Positions 1-8,786 of a stretch of DNA of 64,000 nucleotides are shown here, one piece after another. Every line of letters begins with the position of its first letter. Positions within the stretch are counted from its first letter, which is position 1. The translations under genes and the position numbers were made by a program. Under the pieces are notes generated by a model. That model was not told where the DNA came from and did no database searches. It was given only the letters and a program-made list of their open reading frames with translations. This DNA is from Micromonospora purpureochromogenes (lineage in GTDB: Bacteria; Actinomycetota; Actinomycetes; Mycobacteriales; Micromonosporaceae): assembly GCF_900091515.1 (NCBI RefSeq), contig NZ_LT607410.1, forward strand, positions 1,426,001 to 1,490,000. The letters are read 5' to 3'.

Positions 1-18
1 TACGACGGAGGCGATGTC

Positions 19-3000
19 GTGAGCACCGGACCGACGACCCTGCCCGAAATCGGCGACGCCGCCCAGCGCGACCGGGGGCGGCGGCTGCCGCGACTGAGGG
101 ACGCGCGGATCCGCTCCAAACTCGCCCTCATTCTGGTGGTTCCGGTCGCCGCGGTCATTGCTCTGGCAACTATCCGACTGATCTCCACCGGTGAGGGCGC
201 GTACGACGCCACCCGGATCCGGTCGCTGACCGCGCTCTCCGTCGACGTCTCCGCGCTCACCCAGGATCTGCACAAGGAGCGGATGGCGGCGGCCGGCTAC
301 CTGGCCACGCCGCAGCAGAAGGCCGACGACTACAACCTGCGGGTCCGCGCCACCGACCAGCGGATCGCGGAGTACCGCGCCGAGCGCGACAGGATCGGCG
401 AGGTCCCGGCGGCCGTCCGCGACCGGCTCAAGGTCATCGACGATCACCTCAAGACGCTCAACGGCACCCGCCAGGAGGTGCTCGACCGTCGGCAGATGCC
501 GGTGGCCGAGGCCACCCTGCGCTACGGCATCGTCCTGACCGACCTCGTCTCGTACGGCGACGCCCTGGCCCAGCTCCCCGGCCAGGAGAGCCTCGCCGAC
601 GCCCGGCGCGCGGTGGCCGCGTTCAGCCGCGCCAAGGCGGCCGTCGCCGAGGAGGAGGCGGTCGCCTACACCGCGCTCAGCGCCGGCCGGATCGACGAGG
701 AGCAGTTCTCCGCCTTCGTCACCACGTTGACCGGCCAGCAGGAGGCGCTGGTCGCCTTCTCCCTGGCCGCCGACCCGGACCAGCGGGCCCTGGTCGAGGG
801 CACCGTCTCCGGCGACGCGGTCGGTCTCGCCGACCGGGTGGCCGCCGACATCACCCGCTCGGTGGGGCAGCAGCCACTGGTCGGCGCGGCCGACGCGAGC
901 GCCTCGATCGGCTCGGTCAACGACCTGATGCGGTGGGCCGAGATCCAGCTCCAGGGCCGCCTGCTCGACCGGGCCGAGCAGGCCCGCAGCGACGTCATCC
1001 GGCAGGCCGTGATCGAGTCGGCGCTGGTGCTGCTCACCCTGATCATCGCAGTCTCGCTGGCCGTGGTGCTGGCCCGCTCGCTCAACCACTCGCTGCGGCG
1101 ACTGCGCGAGGGCGCCCTGTCGGTGGCCAACCACGACCTGCCGGACGCGGTGCGGCGGCTGCAGAACATGGGCAGCGTCGGCGAGGGCGGCGTGGACGAA
1201 ATCGTGCGTCAGGTCCGCGACCCGATCCGGCTGCGCAACCGCGACGAGGTCGGCCAGGTGGCGCTGGCCTTCAACGTCGTGCACCGCGAGGCGGTCCGGG
1301 TCGCCGCCGAACAGGCCGCCCTGCGCACCAGCGTCTCGGCGATGTTCCTCAACCTGGCCCGGCGCAGTCAGACGCTGGTCGACCGGATGATCGGCGAGCT
1401 GGACGCGATCGAGCGCAGCGAGGAGGACCCGAAGCGCCTCGCCCAGCTCTTCGAGCTCGACCACCTGGCCACCCGGATGCGTCGCAACGACGAGAACCTG
1501 CTCGTCCTGGCCGGCGCCGACTCGGGGGTGCCGCGCCGCGACGACGCGCTGCTGGTCGACGTCCTGCGGGCCGCCCAGTCCGAGGTCGAGCTCTACAACC
1601 GCATCGAGTTCGGCACCGTCGACACCGACATCTCGGTCTCCGCCCACGCCGTCAACGACGTGGTCCGCCTGGTCGCCGAACTGCTCGACAACGCCACCCG
1701 CTTCTCGCCGCCGACCAGCACGGTGGTCGCCGACGGCCGCCGGATCCGCGACTACGTGCTGATCCAGATCGAGGACCGGGGCCTGGGCCTCACCGACGAG
1801 CAGCTCGACTCGCTCAACCGCCGGCTGGCCGCGCCGCCGAGCGTGGACGTGGCCGCGTTCCGGCTGATGGGTCTGGCCGTGGTGAGCCGGCTCGCCTCCC
1901 GGTACGGCATCCGGGTGGAGCTGCGGCGCAACGTCGAGGGCGGCACGGTCGCCCAGGTGACGCTGCCCACCTCGACCGTGGTGCTGCCCGCCCACCGGGG
2001 CCGGGACCAGTCGCTGCCCCGGTCGCGCCAGCCGCTGGCGGTCGAGCAGCCGCCGCTCACCCCGGCCGGCCTCGGCGATTCGCTGACCAGCGGGCGTACC
2101 GGCGCGGCGACGCTGACCGACCAGTGGCGGGCCGCCCCGCCGGCGCCGGCGCCCTGGCAGCCTCCGGTCGACGCGCGGGACACCGCCCCGGCGGTGACGC
2201 TCGGTGGCCAGGTACCGCCGTCCGCGCCCACCTCCGCCGTGCCCGCCTCCGTCGTGCCGACGTCCGCGGTGCCGGCCTCGGCCGTGCCGACGTCCGCGGC
2301 GCCCACCTCCGCGCTGCCGTTCTCGGCCGCCCCGGCGGAGCCGGCGTACGGGGCCGGCTATCCGGTCGGCGGCCCGACGGGGGCCCAGCCCCTGGTCGAC
2401 CCGCTGCCGAGGCTGCCGAAGCGGACCCCGGCCGCCGACGCCGCCCCGGGGCTGCCCCTCGGGCCGGTCGCCGGCGTGCCGTCGGCACCGGCCGAACCGT
2501 TCACCCCGTTCGCGGCGGCACCGGCGGCGCCGTTCGCCCCGGCCACCCCGGCGGCCGAGAGCACGGCGGTGCCGTACACCCCGCCCGCCCCGGCGCCGGC
2601 CGTCCCGGTGGTGGCCCGCCCGACCCGGCCGGCCGACTCGCCGATATTCCGCGAGATGGAGGCGGTCTGGTTCCGGTCCCACGGGGACGACGCCACCGCG
2701 ATCTTCACCCGGCCCAACTTCGACGAGCCGCGGGCCGACGCCTCCGCCGCGAAGCCCGGCCGGCCGCCGCTGCCGACCCGGGTGCCGAGTGCCCCGAACG
2801 CGACCGGCACCCCGTCCGTGGGGTCGCCCACCGCCGGCACCGCAGCCGTCGGGTCGGCCGCCGGGCAGCCGCCGGTCGCGCCGCCGCCCCCGTCGTACGT
2901 CCCGCAGGCGGCGCCGTCCGCGCCGCCGGCGACCCCCACCGCCCCGCCGCCCACGGAGCCCGCCACCCCGCCACCCGCGGAGTCGGACGCCTGGCGGACG

Positions 3001-3261
3001 GCGGCCGACGAAGGCTGGTCCCGGGCCACCCGGGCCGCCGAGCCGGCCACCGGCGGCACCACCCGCTCCGGCCTGCCGAAGCGGGTGCCCCAGGCCCAGC
3101 TCGTCCCCGGCGGTATCGAGCCGAAGGACGGGCGGGACCGTAGCCGCCGCACCCCCGACGAGGTCCGCGGCCTGCTCTCCGCCTACCACCGCGGGGTGCA
3201 GCGCGGCCGTTCGGCCGGTACGGACCAGAACAGCACCTCGACCAAGGAGACGCGCCGATGA
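19..3261 (+). CDS. cvnA: Conservon sensor histidine kinase-like protein (CvnA)
   Basis: A 1080-residue membrane sensor and first gene of a cvnA-B-C-D conservon. A transmembrane segment (about 35-53) precedes an extracytoplasmic helical region (about 60-325) of the nitrate/nitrite-sensing (NIT) type. A second transmembrane segment (about 332-352), a HAMP-like linker and a HATPase_c domain with an N-box containing ELLDNATRFSPP near residue 555 follow. The last 400 residues are a Pro/Ala/Thr-rich tail with no recognisable fold. In this family CvnA is thought to regulate the GTPase CvnD through CvnB and CvnC rather than a response regulator; none is encoded nearby. The GTG start follows GGAGG by 7 nt. 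The frame is open to the window edge, so a farther start is possible. The stop overlaps cvnB by 4 nt. Confidence 0.9.
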   Translation: MSTGPTTLPEIGDAAQRDRGRRLPRLRDARIRSKLALILVVPVAAVIALATIRLISTGEGAYDATRIRSLTALSVDVSALTQDLHKERMAAAGYLATPQQKADDYNLRVRATDQRIAEYRAERDRIGEVPAAVRDRLKVIDDHLKTLNGTRQEVLDRRQMPVAEATLRYGIVLTDLVSYGDALAQLPGQESLADARRAVAAFSRAKAAVAEEEAVAYTALSAGRIDEEQFSAFVTTLTGQQEALVAFSLAADPDQRALVEGTVSGDAVGLADRVAADITRSVGQQPLVGAADASASIGSVNDLMRWAEIQLQGRLLDRAEQARSDVIRQAVIESALVLLTLIIAVSLAVVLARSLNHSLRRLREGALSVANHDLPDAVRRLQNMGSVGEGGVDEIVRQVRDPIRLRNRDEVGQVALAFNVVHREAVRVAAEQAALRTSVSAMFLNLARRSQTLVDRMIGELDAIERSEEDPKRLAQLFELDHLATRMRRNDENLLVLAGADSGVPRRDDALLVDVLRAAQSEVELYNRIEFGTVDTDISVSAHAVNDVVRLVAELLDNATRFSPPTSTVVADGRRIRDYVLIQIEDRGLGLTDEQLDSLNRRLAAPPSVDVAAFRLMGLAVVSRLASRYGIRVELRRNVEGGTVAQVTLPTSTVVLPAHRGRDQSLPRSRQPLAVEQPPLTPAGLGDSLTSGRTGAATLTDQWRAAPPAPAPWQPPVDARDTAPAVTLGGQVPPSAPTSAVPASVVPTSAVPASAVPTSAAPTSALPFSAAPAEPAYGAGYPVGGPTGAQPLVDPLPRLPKRTPAADAAPGLPLGPVAGVPSAPAEPFTPFAAAPAAPFAPATPAAESTAVPYTPPAPAPAVPVVARPTRPADSPIFREMEAVWFRSHGDDATAIFTRPNFDEPRADASAAKPGRPPLPTRVPSAPNATGTPSVGSPTAGTAAVGSAAGQPPVAPPPPSYVPQAAPSAPPATPTAPPPTEPATPPPAESDAWRTAADEGWSRATRAAEPATGGTTRSGLPKRVPQAQLVPGGIEPKDGRDRSRRTPDEVRGLLSAYHRGVQRGRSAGTDQNSTSTKETRR

Positions 3262-3665
3262 ACAGGCCAGCTGCCATGCAGGACATGGGTTGGCTGCTCA
3301 CCAACTTCGCCGACAGCGTGGCGGGTATCGCCCACGTGGTGGCGGTGTCCGCGGACGGGCTGCTGCTCGCCTCGTCGCGGGACCTACCGGGGGACCGGGC
3401 GGACCAACTCGCCGCCATCACCTCCGGCGTGGTGAGCCTGACCGAGGGGGCCGCCCGGATGTTCAGCGCGGGCGGTGTGCTCCAGACGGTGATCGAGATG
3501 GACAGCGGCTACCTGTTCCTGATGTCGATCAGTGACGGGTCGTCGATGGCCGTGCTCGCGGCGCGCAGCTGCGACGTCGGGCAGGTCGGCTACGAGATGG
3601 CGCTGCTCGTCGAGCGGGTGGGCGCCGCGCTGGTGCCGCTGCCCCGCGACGCCGTGCGTTCGTAG
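3258..3665 (+). CDS. cvnB: Roadblock/LC7 domain protein (CvnB)
   Basis: A 135-residue roadblock/LC7 protein, the usual second gene of a conservon. Nearly the whole protein is the roadblock fold, including the hydrophobic core 'VVAVSADGLLLASS' near residues 25-38. Roadblock proteins of this type bind the partner GTPase and act as MglB-like regulators. The ATG overlaps the cvnA stop by 4 nt, which implies translational coupling. No membrane segment or signal is visible. Confidence 0.92.
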   Translation: MNRPAAMQDMGWLLTNFADSVAGIAHVVAVSADGLLLASSRDLPGDRADQLAAITSGVVSLTEGAARMFSAGGVLQTVIEMDSGYLFLMSISDGSSMAVLAARSCDVGQVGYEMALLVERVGAALVPLPRDAVRS

Positions 3666-3678
3666 CCGGGCGGTACGA

Positions 3679-3702
3679 CGCCGGGCGCGCTCGCGCCCGG
3701 CG
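3679..3702 (+). other. Intercistronic GC hairpin between cvnB and cvnC
   Basis: A perfect 11-bp inverted repeat (CGCCGGGCGCG and its complement) with a 2-nt spacer lies in the only real gap of the conservon (about 90 nt). It has no T-tract. It could act as an attenuator or mRNA-stability element that lowers expression of cvnC-cvnD relative to cvnA-cvnB; that role is inference. Confidence 0.55.
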
Positions 3703-3754
3703 AGGACAGGCGATCCGGTGCCGGTGGGCTCCGGGCGGGAGGAGGTGATGGCGG

Positions 3755-4117
3755 ATGGAACCCCGGCGGGACCCACGCGGGGCGTTGGTGCGGCCTTACG
3801 CGGTCACCCGGGGCCGTACCGAGCCGAGCCGGGACATCGCCCTGGAGGCGGTGCTGTCGGCCAGCCTCACCCAGAGTGCGGAAGCGCGCTTCGCCGGGCA
3901 CGACAAGTACCGCATCGCCACGGTCTGCGAGGGCCGGGCACAGTCGCTGGCGGAAATCGCCGCGTACACCCGGATGCCGCTGGGCGTCACCCGGGTGCTG
4001 GTCGCCGACATGGTGGCCGAGGGCCTCCTGACGCTACACACTGCCGCTCCGGCCGAGGGCTACGAGGAGCGGATGAACCTGCTGGGAAGGGTGCTAAGTG
4101 GACTTCGCGAACTATGA
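3755..4117 (+). CDS. cvnC: DUF742 protein (CvnC)
   Basis: A 120-residue DUF742 protein and third conservon member. The family hallmark 'LVRPYAVTRGRT' sits at residues 9-20, and the rest resembles a winged helix (middle part 'SLAEIAAYTRMPLGVTRVLV', like a MarR-type recognition helix region). The ATG was chosen because GGAGGAGG lies 9 nt upstream and the hallmark follows closely. The 3' end overlaps cvnD by 20 nt, so the two are translationally coupled. Confidence 0.9.
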   Translation: MEPRRDPRGALVRPYAVTRGRTEPSRDIALEAVLSASLTQSAEARFAGHDKYRIATVCEGRAQSLAEIAAYTRMPLGVTRVLVADMVAEGLLTLHTAAPAEGYEERMNLLGRVLSGLREL

Positions 4118-4718
4118 CCCCGCCGGGGCGCGCCGCAGCCGGGAGATCATCTCCGCGAAGATCGTGGTCGCGGGTGGCTTCGGCGTGGGCAAGACGACAA
4201 TGGTCGGCGCCATCTCCGAGATCACGCCGCTGACCACCGAGGCGCTGATGACGGCGGCCGGCGTGGGCATCGACGACCCGTCGAAGGTGCCCGGCAAGGA
4301 GACCACCACGGTCGCCATGGACTTCGGCCGGATCACCATGGCGCAGGATCTGATCCTGTACCTGTTCGGCACTCCGGGGCAGACCCGGTTCTGGTTCATG
4401 TGGGACGAGATCATCCGGGGGGCGGTGGGTGCCGCCGTGCTGGTGGACACCCGCCGGATCACGGACGCCTTCGCGCCGCTGGACTACTTCGAGAACCGGA
4501 ACCTGCCGTACGTGGTGGCGCTGAACCGGTTCGACGACGCGCCGCAGTACGAGCCGGAGGAGGTCCGCGAGGCGCTGGCCATCTCGCCGGACGTGCCGCT
4601 GGTGATGTGCGACGCCCGGCGTCGGGACTCGGTGAAGCAGGTGCTGGTGACCGTGGTCGAGCACGCCATGCTGCGGCTGGAGTCCGAGCACGGCCGGGGC
4701 TACGCCCCGGTGGGCTGA
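4098..4718 (+). CDS. cvnD: Conservon small GTPase / ATP-GTP-binding protein (CvnD)
   Basis: A 206-residue GTPase, the output component of the conservon. A P-loop (GGFGVGKTT, residues 26-34), a switch-II-like 'FGTPGQ' (about 91-96) and a guanine-recognition motif in 'ALNRFDD' (NRFD in place of the classical NKxD; about 136-142) are visible. It is expected to cycle between GTP and GDP under CvnB/CvnC control at the membrane-bound CvnA. It starts with GTG inside the end of cvnC and closes the operon; a strong hairpin follows directly. Confidence 0.9.
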   Translation: MDFANYDPAGARRSREIISAKIVVAGGFGVGKTTMVGAISEITPLTTEALMTAAGVGIDDPSKVPGKETTTVAMDFGRITMAQDLILYLFGTPGQTRFWFMWDEIIRGAVGAAVLVDTRRITDAFAPLDYFENRNLPYVVALNRFDDAPQYEPEEVREALAISPDVPLVMCDARRRDSVKQVLVTVVEHAMLRLESEHGRGYAPVG

Positions 4719-4719
4719 A

Positions 4720-4749
4720 CCGCCTCCGGGTCAGTCGACCCGGAGGCGG
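4720..4749. terminator. Bidirectional terminator hairpin, cvnD / nnaR
   Basis: A perfect 13-bp stem (CCGCCTCCGGGTC and its complement) with a 4-nt loop sits between the convergent cvnD and nnaR genes and contains the nnaR stop codon. There is no U-tract, as is common for actinobacterial terminators. By position it can serve both transcription units. Confidence 0.7.
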
Positions 4750-5819
4750 TAGCCCCGCTTGACCACGGTCTGCACCACGCTGGGGGCCTGGAGCCCGACC
4801 CGCAGCCGGGCCACCGCCATCTCCACCGCGTGCTCGTCCGCGCCCCGGGGCAGGGTCCGCAGCAGTGCGGTGCGGGACAGCACCCGGCCGGGCGAGGCGG
4901 CGAGCGCCCGGAGCACCGCCATCGGGGCGGGCGCGAGCGGCCGCAGCTCCCCGTCGACCACGGCCGCGTGCCCGCGCAGCGTCAGCAGGTGCCCGGCGGC
5001 CTTGACGGTCACCGTACGACGGGGCAGCTCGTCGACGATCTGCCGGACCAGCGCCCCGAGGCGGGCCCGGGCGGGCGCGCTGACCGGCACGCCCCGGCGG
5101 ACCAGCGGCTCCGCGGTGACCGCGCCGACGCAGCTGGCGAGCACGTCCCCGCGCAGCGCCTCCAGCACCGTATCGGCCCGGTCGCCGGCCGCCCGCAGCA
5201 GCGCCTCCGCCGCCGGCGCGGAGGTGAAGGTGACGGCGTCGACCAGCCGGCCGGCGACCAGGTCGATCAGCCGGTGCAGCGGGGCCGGGTCGGTGGGCGG
5301 CGCCCAGCGGTAGACCGGCACCTCGATCACGGTGGCCCCGGCCGCCTCCAGCGCCTCGGTGCACTCCGGCTGCCGGTCGCCGTGCAGCTGCATGGCGATG
5401 ACCTGACCGGCCACCCCGCGCCGGCACAGGTGGTCGACCACCTCGTCGCAGCTCTCCGAGTCGGGCGACCACTGGTCGTGCAGCCCGGCGGCCCGGATCG
5501 CGCCGCGCGCCTTCGGCCCCCGGGCCACCACGTACGACCGGGACAGCACCGAGCGCAGCGGCTCGGCGAGCCCCCAGCCCTCGGCCGCCTCCAGCCAGCC
5601 GCGCATCCCGATGCCGGTGTTCGCCATCAGGATGTCCGGCGGCCGGTCCAGGCAGAGGCGGGTGGCCTCGCGCAGGTCGCTGTCGTCGGCCAGCGGCACG
5701 ATCCGCAGGGCCGGGGCGAGCACCACCCGGGCGCCGCGGCGTTGCAGCAGCGCGGCCAGTTCGTCGCGCCGCCGGTCGGCGGTGACCCCGATGGTGAAGC
5801 CGGCCAGTTCCTCCCGCAT
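4731..5819 (-). CDS. nnaR: Uroporphyrinogen-III synthase-like / winged-helix regulator (NnaR type)
   Basis: A 362-residue two-domain protein. Residues about 5-260 have the HemD (uroporphyrinogen-III synthase) fold; residues about 275-362 form an OmpR-type winged-helix domain ending 'VVQTVVKRGYRLRVD'. HemD-winged helix proteins beside nitrate/nitrite genes match NnaR of Streptomyces, a GlnR co-activator of nitrate and nitrite assimilation genes. It is the last gene of the nitrate reductase-nirB-nirD operon, and its ATG shares one base with the nirD stop. The start with GGAGGAG just upstream was preferred over an upstream in-frame extension. The catalytic state of the HemD half cannot be judged by eye; a siroheme-related role is possible because NirB needs siroheme. 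Confidence 0.8.
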   Translation of the reverse strand: MREELAGFTIGVTADRRRDELAALLQRRGARVVLAPALRIVPLADDSDLREATRLCLDRPPDILMANTGIGMRGWLEAAEGWGLAEPLRSVLSRSYVVARGPKARGAIRAAGLHDQWSPDSESCDEVVDHLCRRGVAGQVIAMQLHGDRQPECTEALEAAGATVIEVPVYRWAPPTDPAPLHRLIDLVAGRLVDAVTFTSAPAAEALLRAAGDRADTVLEALRGDVLASCVGAVTAEPLVRRGVPVSAPARARLGALVRQIVDELPRRTVTVKAAGHLLTLRGHAAVVDGELRPLAPAPMAVLRALAASPGRVLSRTALLRTLPRGADEHAVEMAVARLRVGLQAPSVVQTVVKRGYRLRVD

Positions 5820-6166
5820 CACTCCTCCTGTCGCAGCCGCACCTCGACCAGCCCGTCCCGGCAGCGGACCCGGTGCACGGGCAGCGTCACGCCGGGCAGG
5901 TCCAGACAACGCCCGGTACGCAGGTCGTAGACCTGCTTGTGCAGCGGGGAGGCGACGGTCGGCAAGCCGCCGCGGCTGCCCACGATGCCCCGGGACATCA
6001 CGTACGCGCCGCCGACCGGGTCGAGGTTGTCGACCGCGAACAGCTCGCCGCCGGTCGAGAAGAGCGCCACCTGTACGCCGTCGACCAGCGCGGCGACGCC
6101 CCGGTCGGGATCCAACCGGTCGAGGGGGCAGACAGCCGTCCAGTCCAGGGTGCTCGTCAGGCTCAT
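5819..6166 (-). CDS. nirD: Nitrite reductase small subunit NirD
   Basis: A 115-residue Rieske-like small subunit of NADH-dependent assimilatory nitrite reductase, the partner of NirB. The cupredoxin-like Rieske fold is recognisable ('LFAVDNLDPVGGAYVMSRGIVG', then 'SPLHKQVYDLRTGRCL'). The Cys/His pairs of true Rieske proteins are absent, as is usual for NirD. Two in-frame starts (6166 and 6202) each have a GGAGG Shine-Dalgarno sequence 7 nt upstream because the start region is duplicated in tandem. The downstream one is given; 6202 would add 12 residues and overlap nirB by 4 nt. Confidence 0.9.
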   Translation of the reverse strand: MSLTSTLDWTAVCPLDRLDPDRGVAALVDGVQVALFSTGGELFAVDNLDPVGGAYVMSRGIVGSRGGLPTVASPLHKQVYDLRTGRCLDLPGVTLPVHRVRCRDGLVEVRLRQEE

Positions 6167-6214
6167 CGCCCTGCCTCCGTCCACAGTGCTCGTCGGGCTC
6201 ATCGCCGTACCTCC
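6143..6214 (-). repeat. 36-bp tandem duplication of RBS and start codon of nirD
   Basis: Two adjacent 36-bp units (6143-6178 and 6179-6214) match at 31 of 36 positions. Each carries GGAGG, a 7-nt spacer, ATGAGC and a similar following coding stretch. Since 36 is divisible by 3, both starts are in frame with nirD. One copy also overlaps the nirB stop. Confidence 0.85.
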
Positions 6215-8730
6215 GGAAGGCCGAGGGCGACCGGCTGGCGGCGGCGGTCGGCCGCCGGGGTGGGTGGTGCCTCGCGCGCGGGCACCGGTTGCCCGCGCTC
6301 GACGGCGAAGCTGATCGACGGGTCGGGCACGTCCGGCGCGTTGACGAAGGAGGTGAAGCGGCGCAGCCGTTCCGGGTCCTCGAGGACGTCGCGCCACTCG
6401 TCGGAGTAGGCCGCCACGTGCCGGGCCATCGCCGCGTCGAGTTCGGCGCAGAGCCCGAGCGAGTCGTCCACGATCACCGAGCGCAGGTGGTCGAGGCCGC
6501 CGTCCATCGCCTCGATCCAGGCGGCGGTGCGTTGCAGCCGGTCGGCGGTGCGGATATAGAACATCAGGAACCGGTCGATCAGGGTGACCAGCTCGGCGGT
6601 GGACAGGTCGGTGGCGAAGAGGTCGGCGTGCCGGGGCCGGAAGCCACCGTTGCCGCCGAGGTAGAGGTTCCAGCCGGTGTCGGTGGCGATGATGCCGAAG
6701 TCCTTGCTGCGGGCCTCGGCACATTCCCGGGCGCAGCCGGAGACCGCTGACTTGATCTTGTGGGGGGCGCGCAGGCCCCGGTAGCGCAGCTCCAGCGCGA
6801 TGGCCAGGCCGACCGAGTCCTGCACCCCGTACCGGCACCAGGTCTCGCCGACGCAGGACTTCACCGTCCGCAGCGCCTTGCCGTACGCGTGGCCGGACTC
6901 GAAGCCCGCGTCGACCAGCCGGCGCCAGATCTGCGGCAGTTGCTCGACCCGGGCGCCGAACAGGTCGATCCGCTGCCCGCCGGTGATTTTGGTGTAGAGC
7001 CGGAAGTCGCGGGCCACCTCACCGATCACGATCAGCTTCTCCGGGGTGATCTCCCCGCCGGGAATCCGGGGCACCACCGAGTAGCTGCCGTCGCGTTGCA
7101 GGTTGGCCAGGAAGTGGTCGTTGGTGTCCTGCAACGAGGCCTGCTCGCCGTCGAGCACGTGCCCGGTGCCCAGCGAGGCCAGGATCGAGGCCACCACCGG
7201 CTTGCAGATGTCGCAGCCGCGCCCCCGCCCGTGCTCGGCGATGAGCCCGGAGAAGGTGCGGATGCCGCGCACCCGGACGATGTCGAAGAGTTCCTGCCGG
7301 CTGGCGTCGAAGTGCTCGCAGAGCGCGGTGGACTGCTTCACCCCGGCCGCGTCGAGCAGCTGCTTGAGCATCGGCACGCACGATCCGCAGCTGGTGCCGG
7401 CCCGGGTGCACGCCTTCAGCGCCGGTACGTCCGTCGCGCCGCCGGCGATCGCGGTGTCGATGTCGTCGCGGGTCACCGCGTTGCAGGAGCAGACCTGCGC
7501 CGCGCCGGGCAGCGCCCCGGCCCCGGCGCCCGCTCCGCCGGCCGGGGCCAGCAGCGCCAGCGGGGGAGCCGGCAGCGGCCCGCCGACGCTGGCCCGCAGC
7601 GTGGGGTAGGCGCTCGCGTCCCCGACCAGCACGCCGCCGAGCAGCGTCTGCGCGTCGTCGGAGAGGACCAGCTTCGCGTACGACCGGGTGGCCGGGTCGG
7701 TGAAGGTCACGTCCAGGCAGCCCGGCGTCGTGCCGTGCGCGTCGCCGAAGGAGGCCACGTCCACACCGAGCAGCTTGAGCTTGGTGGCGGTGTCCGCCCC
7801 GGGGAAGGTCGCCGACCCGCCGAGCAGTCGGTCGGCGACGACCTCGGCCATCGCGTACCCGGGGGCGACCAGGCCGTGGCAGGTGCCGTCGACCGCCGCG
7901 CACTCGCCCACCGCCCAGATCCGCTCGTCGTCGCTGCGGCAGGTCGCGTCGACCAGCACCCCGCCGCGCGGGCCCAGCGGCAGCCCGGCGGCCCGGGCCA
8001 GCTCGTCGCGGGGGCGGATGCCGGCGGCCACCACGACCAGGTCGGCGTCGAGCGTGCTGCCGTCGGAGAGTTCCAGCCCGGCCACGAAGCCGTCCGGGCC
8101 AGGGCGCAGCGCGGTGGTGGCCACTCCGAGGTGGGTGGCGACCCCCAGCTCCTCGACGTAGCGGCGCAGCATCGCGCCGCCCGCCTCGTCGACCTGCACC
8201 GGCATCAGCCGGGGCGCGAACTCGACCACGTGGGTGGCCAGGCCGAGCAGGCGCAGGGCGTTGGCCGCCTCCAGGCCGAGCAGGCCGCCGCCGATCACCG
8301 CGCCGGTACGCCGACCCCGGGCGTGCGCCCGGATCGCCTCCAGGTCGTCCAGGGTCCGGTAGACGAAGACCCCGGGCAGCGCCGCGCCGTCCACCGGCGG
8401 CACGAACGGGTACGACCCGGTGGCCAGCACCAGCGCGTCGTACGGGTACGCGCCGGCCGCGGTGGTCACCACCCGGCGTTCCCGGTCGACGCCGGTGACG
8501 GCCTCGCCGAGGCGCAGGTCGACCCCGTCGTCGGGGGTGTGCAGGTTCAGCTCGTCGGCACCCACCCCGTCGAAGAACGCCGAGAGCCGCACCCGGTCGT
8601 ACGCCGCCCGGTCTTCCTCGGCGAGCACCGTCACCCGCCACCGCCGGTCGTGGTCGCGGGCGCGCAGCGCCTCGACGAACCGTTGTCCGACCATGCCGTT
8701 GCCGACGACGACCAATCGTCCGCCGGTCAT
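6199..8730 (-). CDS. nirB: Assimilatory nitrite reductase large subunit NirB
   Basis: An 843-residue NAD(P)H nitrite reductase reducing nitrite to ammonium. It has an N-terminal FAD/NAD(P)H domain (GNGMVG near residue 10; a second dinucleotide motif GGGLLGLE near 150). BFD-like [2Fe-2S] cysteines follow ('CSCNAVTRDDI' with 'CTRAGTSCGSC'), then a C-terminal siroheme/[4Fe-4S] region with Cys-x5-Cys ('CVGETWC') and Cys-x3-Cys ('CARECAE'). The ATG at 8730 was chosen because GGAGG precedes it; a weaker in-frame start at 8790 would overlap the upstream gene by 4 nt. Ammonium produced here feeds glutamine synthesis. Confidence 0.95.
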   Translation of the reverse strand: MTGGRLVVVGNGMVGQRFVEALRARDHDRRWRVTVLAEEDRAAYDRVRLSAFFDGVGADELNLHTPDDGVDLRLGEAVTGVDRERRVVTTAAGAYPYDALVLATGSYPFVPPVDGAALPGVFVYRTLDDLEAIRAHARGRRTGAVIGGGLLGLEAANALRLLGLATHVVEFAPRLMPVQVDEAGGAMLRRYVEELGVATHLGVATTALRPGPDGFVAGLELSDGSTLDADLVVVAAGIRPRDELARAAGLPLGPRGGVLVDATCRSDDERIWAVGECAAVDGTCHGLVAPGYAMAEVVADRLLGGSATFPGADTATKLKLLGVDVASFGDAHGTTPGCLDVTFTDPATRSYAKLVLSDDAQTLLGGVLVGDASAYPTLRASVGGPLPAPPLALLAPAGGAGAGAGALPGAAQVCSCNAVTRDDIDTAIAGGATDVPALKACTRAGTSCGSCVPMLKQLLDAAGVKQSTALCEHFDASRQELFDIVRVRGIRTFSGLIAEHGRGRGCDICKPVVASILASLGTGHVLDGEQASLQDTNDHFLANLQRDGSYSVVPRIPGGEITPEKLIVIGEVARDFRLYTKITGGQRIDLFGARVEQLPQIWRRLVDAGFESGHAYGKALRTVKSCVGETWCRYGVQDSVGLAIALELRYRGLRAPHKIKSAVSGCARECAEARSKDFGIIATDTGWNLYLGGNGGFRPRHADLFATDLSTAELVTLIDRFLMFYIRTADRLQRTAAWIEAMDGGLDHLRSVIVDDSLGLCAELDAAMARHVAAYSDEWRDVLEDPERLRRFTSFVNAPDVPDPSISFAVERGQPVPAREAPPTPAADRRRQPVALGLPEVRR

Positions 8731-8786
8731 CGCGTCACCTCCTCGCGGTCCTGTCGCGTCAGTTCGGTCGATCGCTTTTCGTCCGG

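Noticed and set aside
933..3143. Long alternative frames inside cvnA.
   Set aside because: They are Arg/Gly/Pro-rich, lack domains and overlap a clear histidine kinase-like gene; typical GC-driven artefacts.
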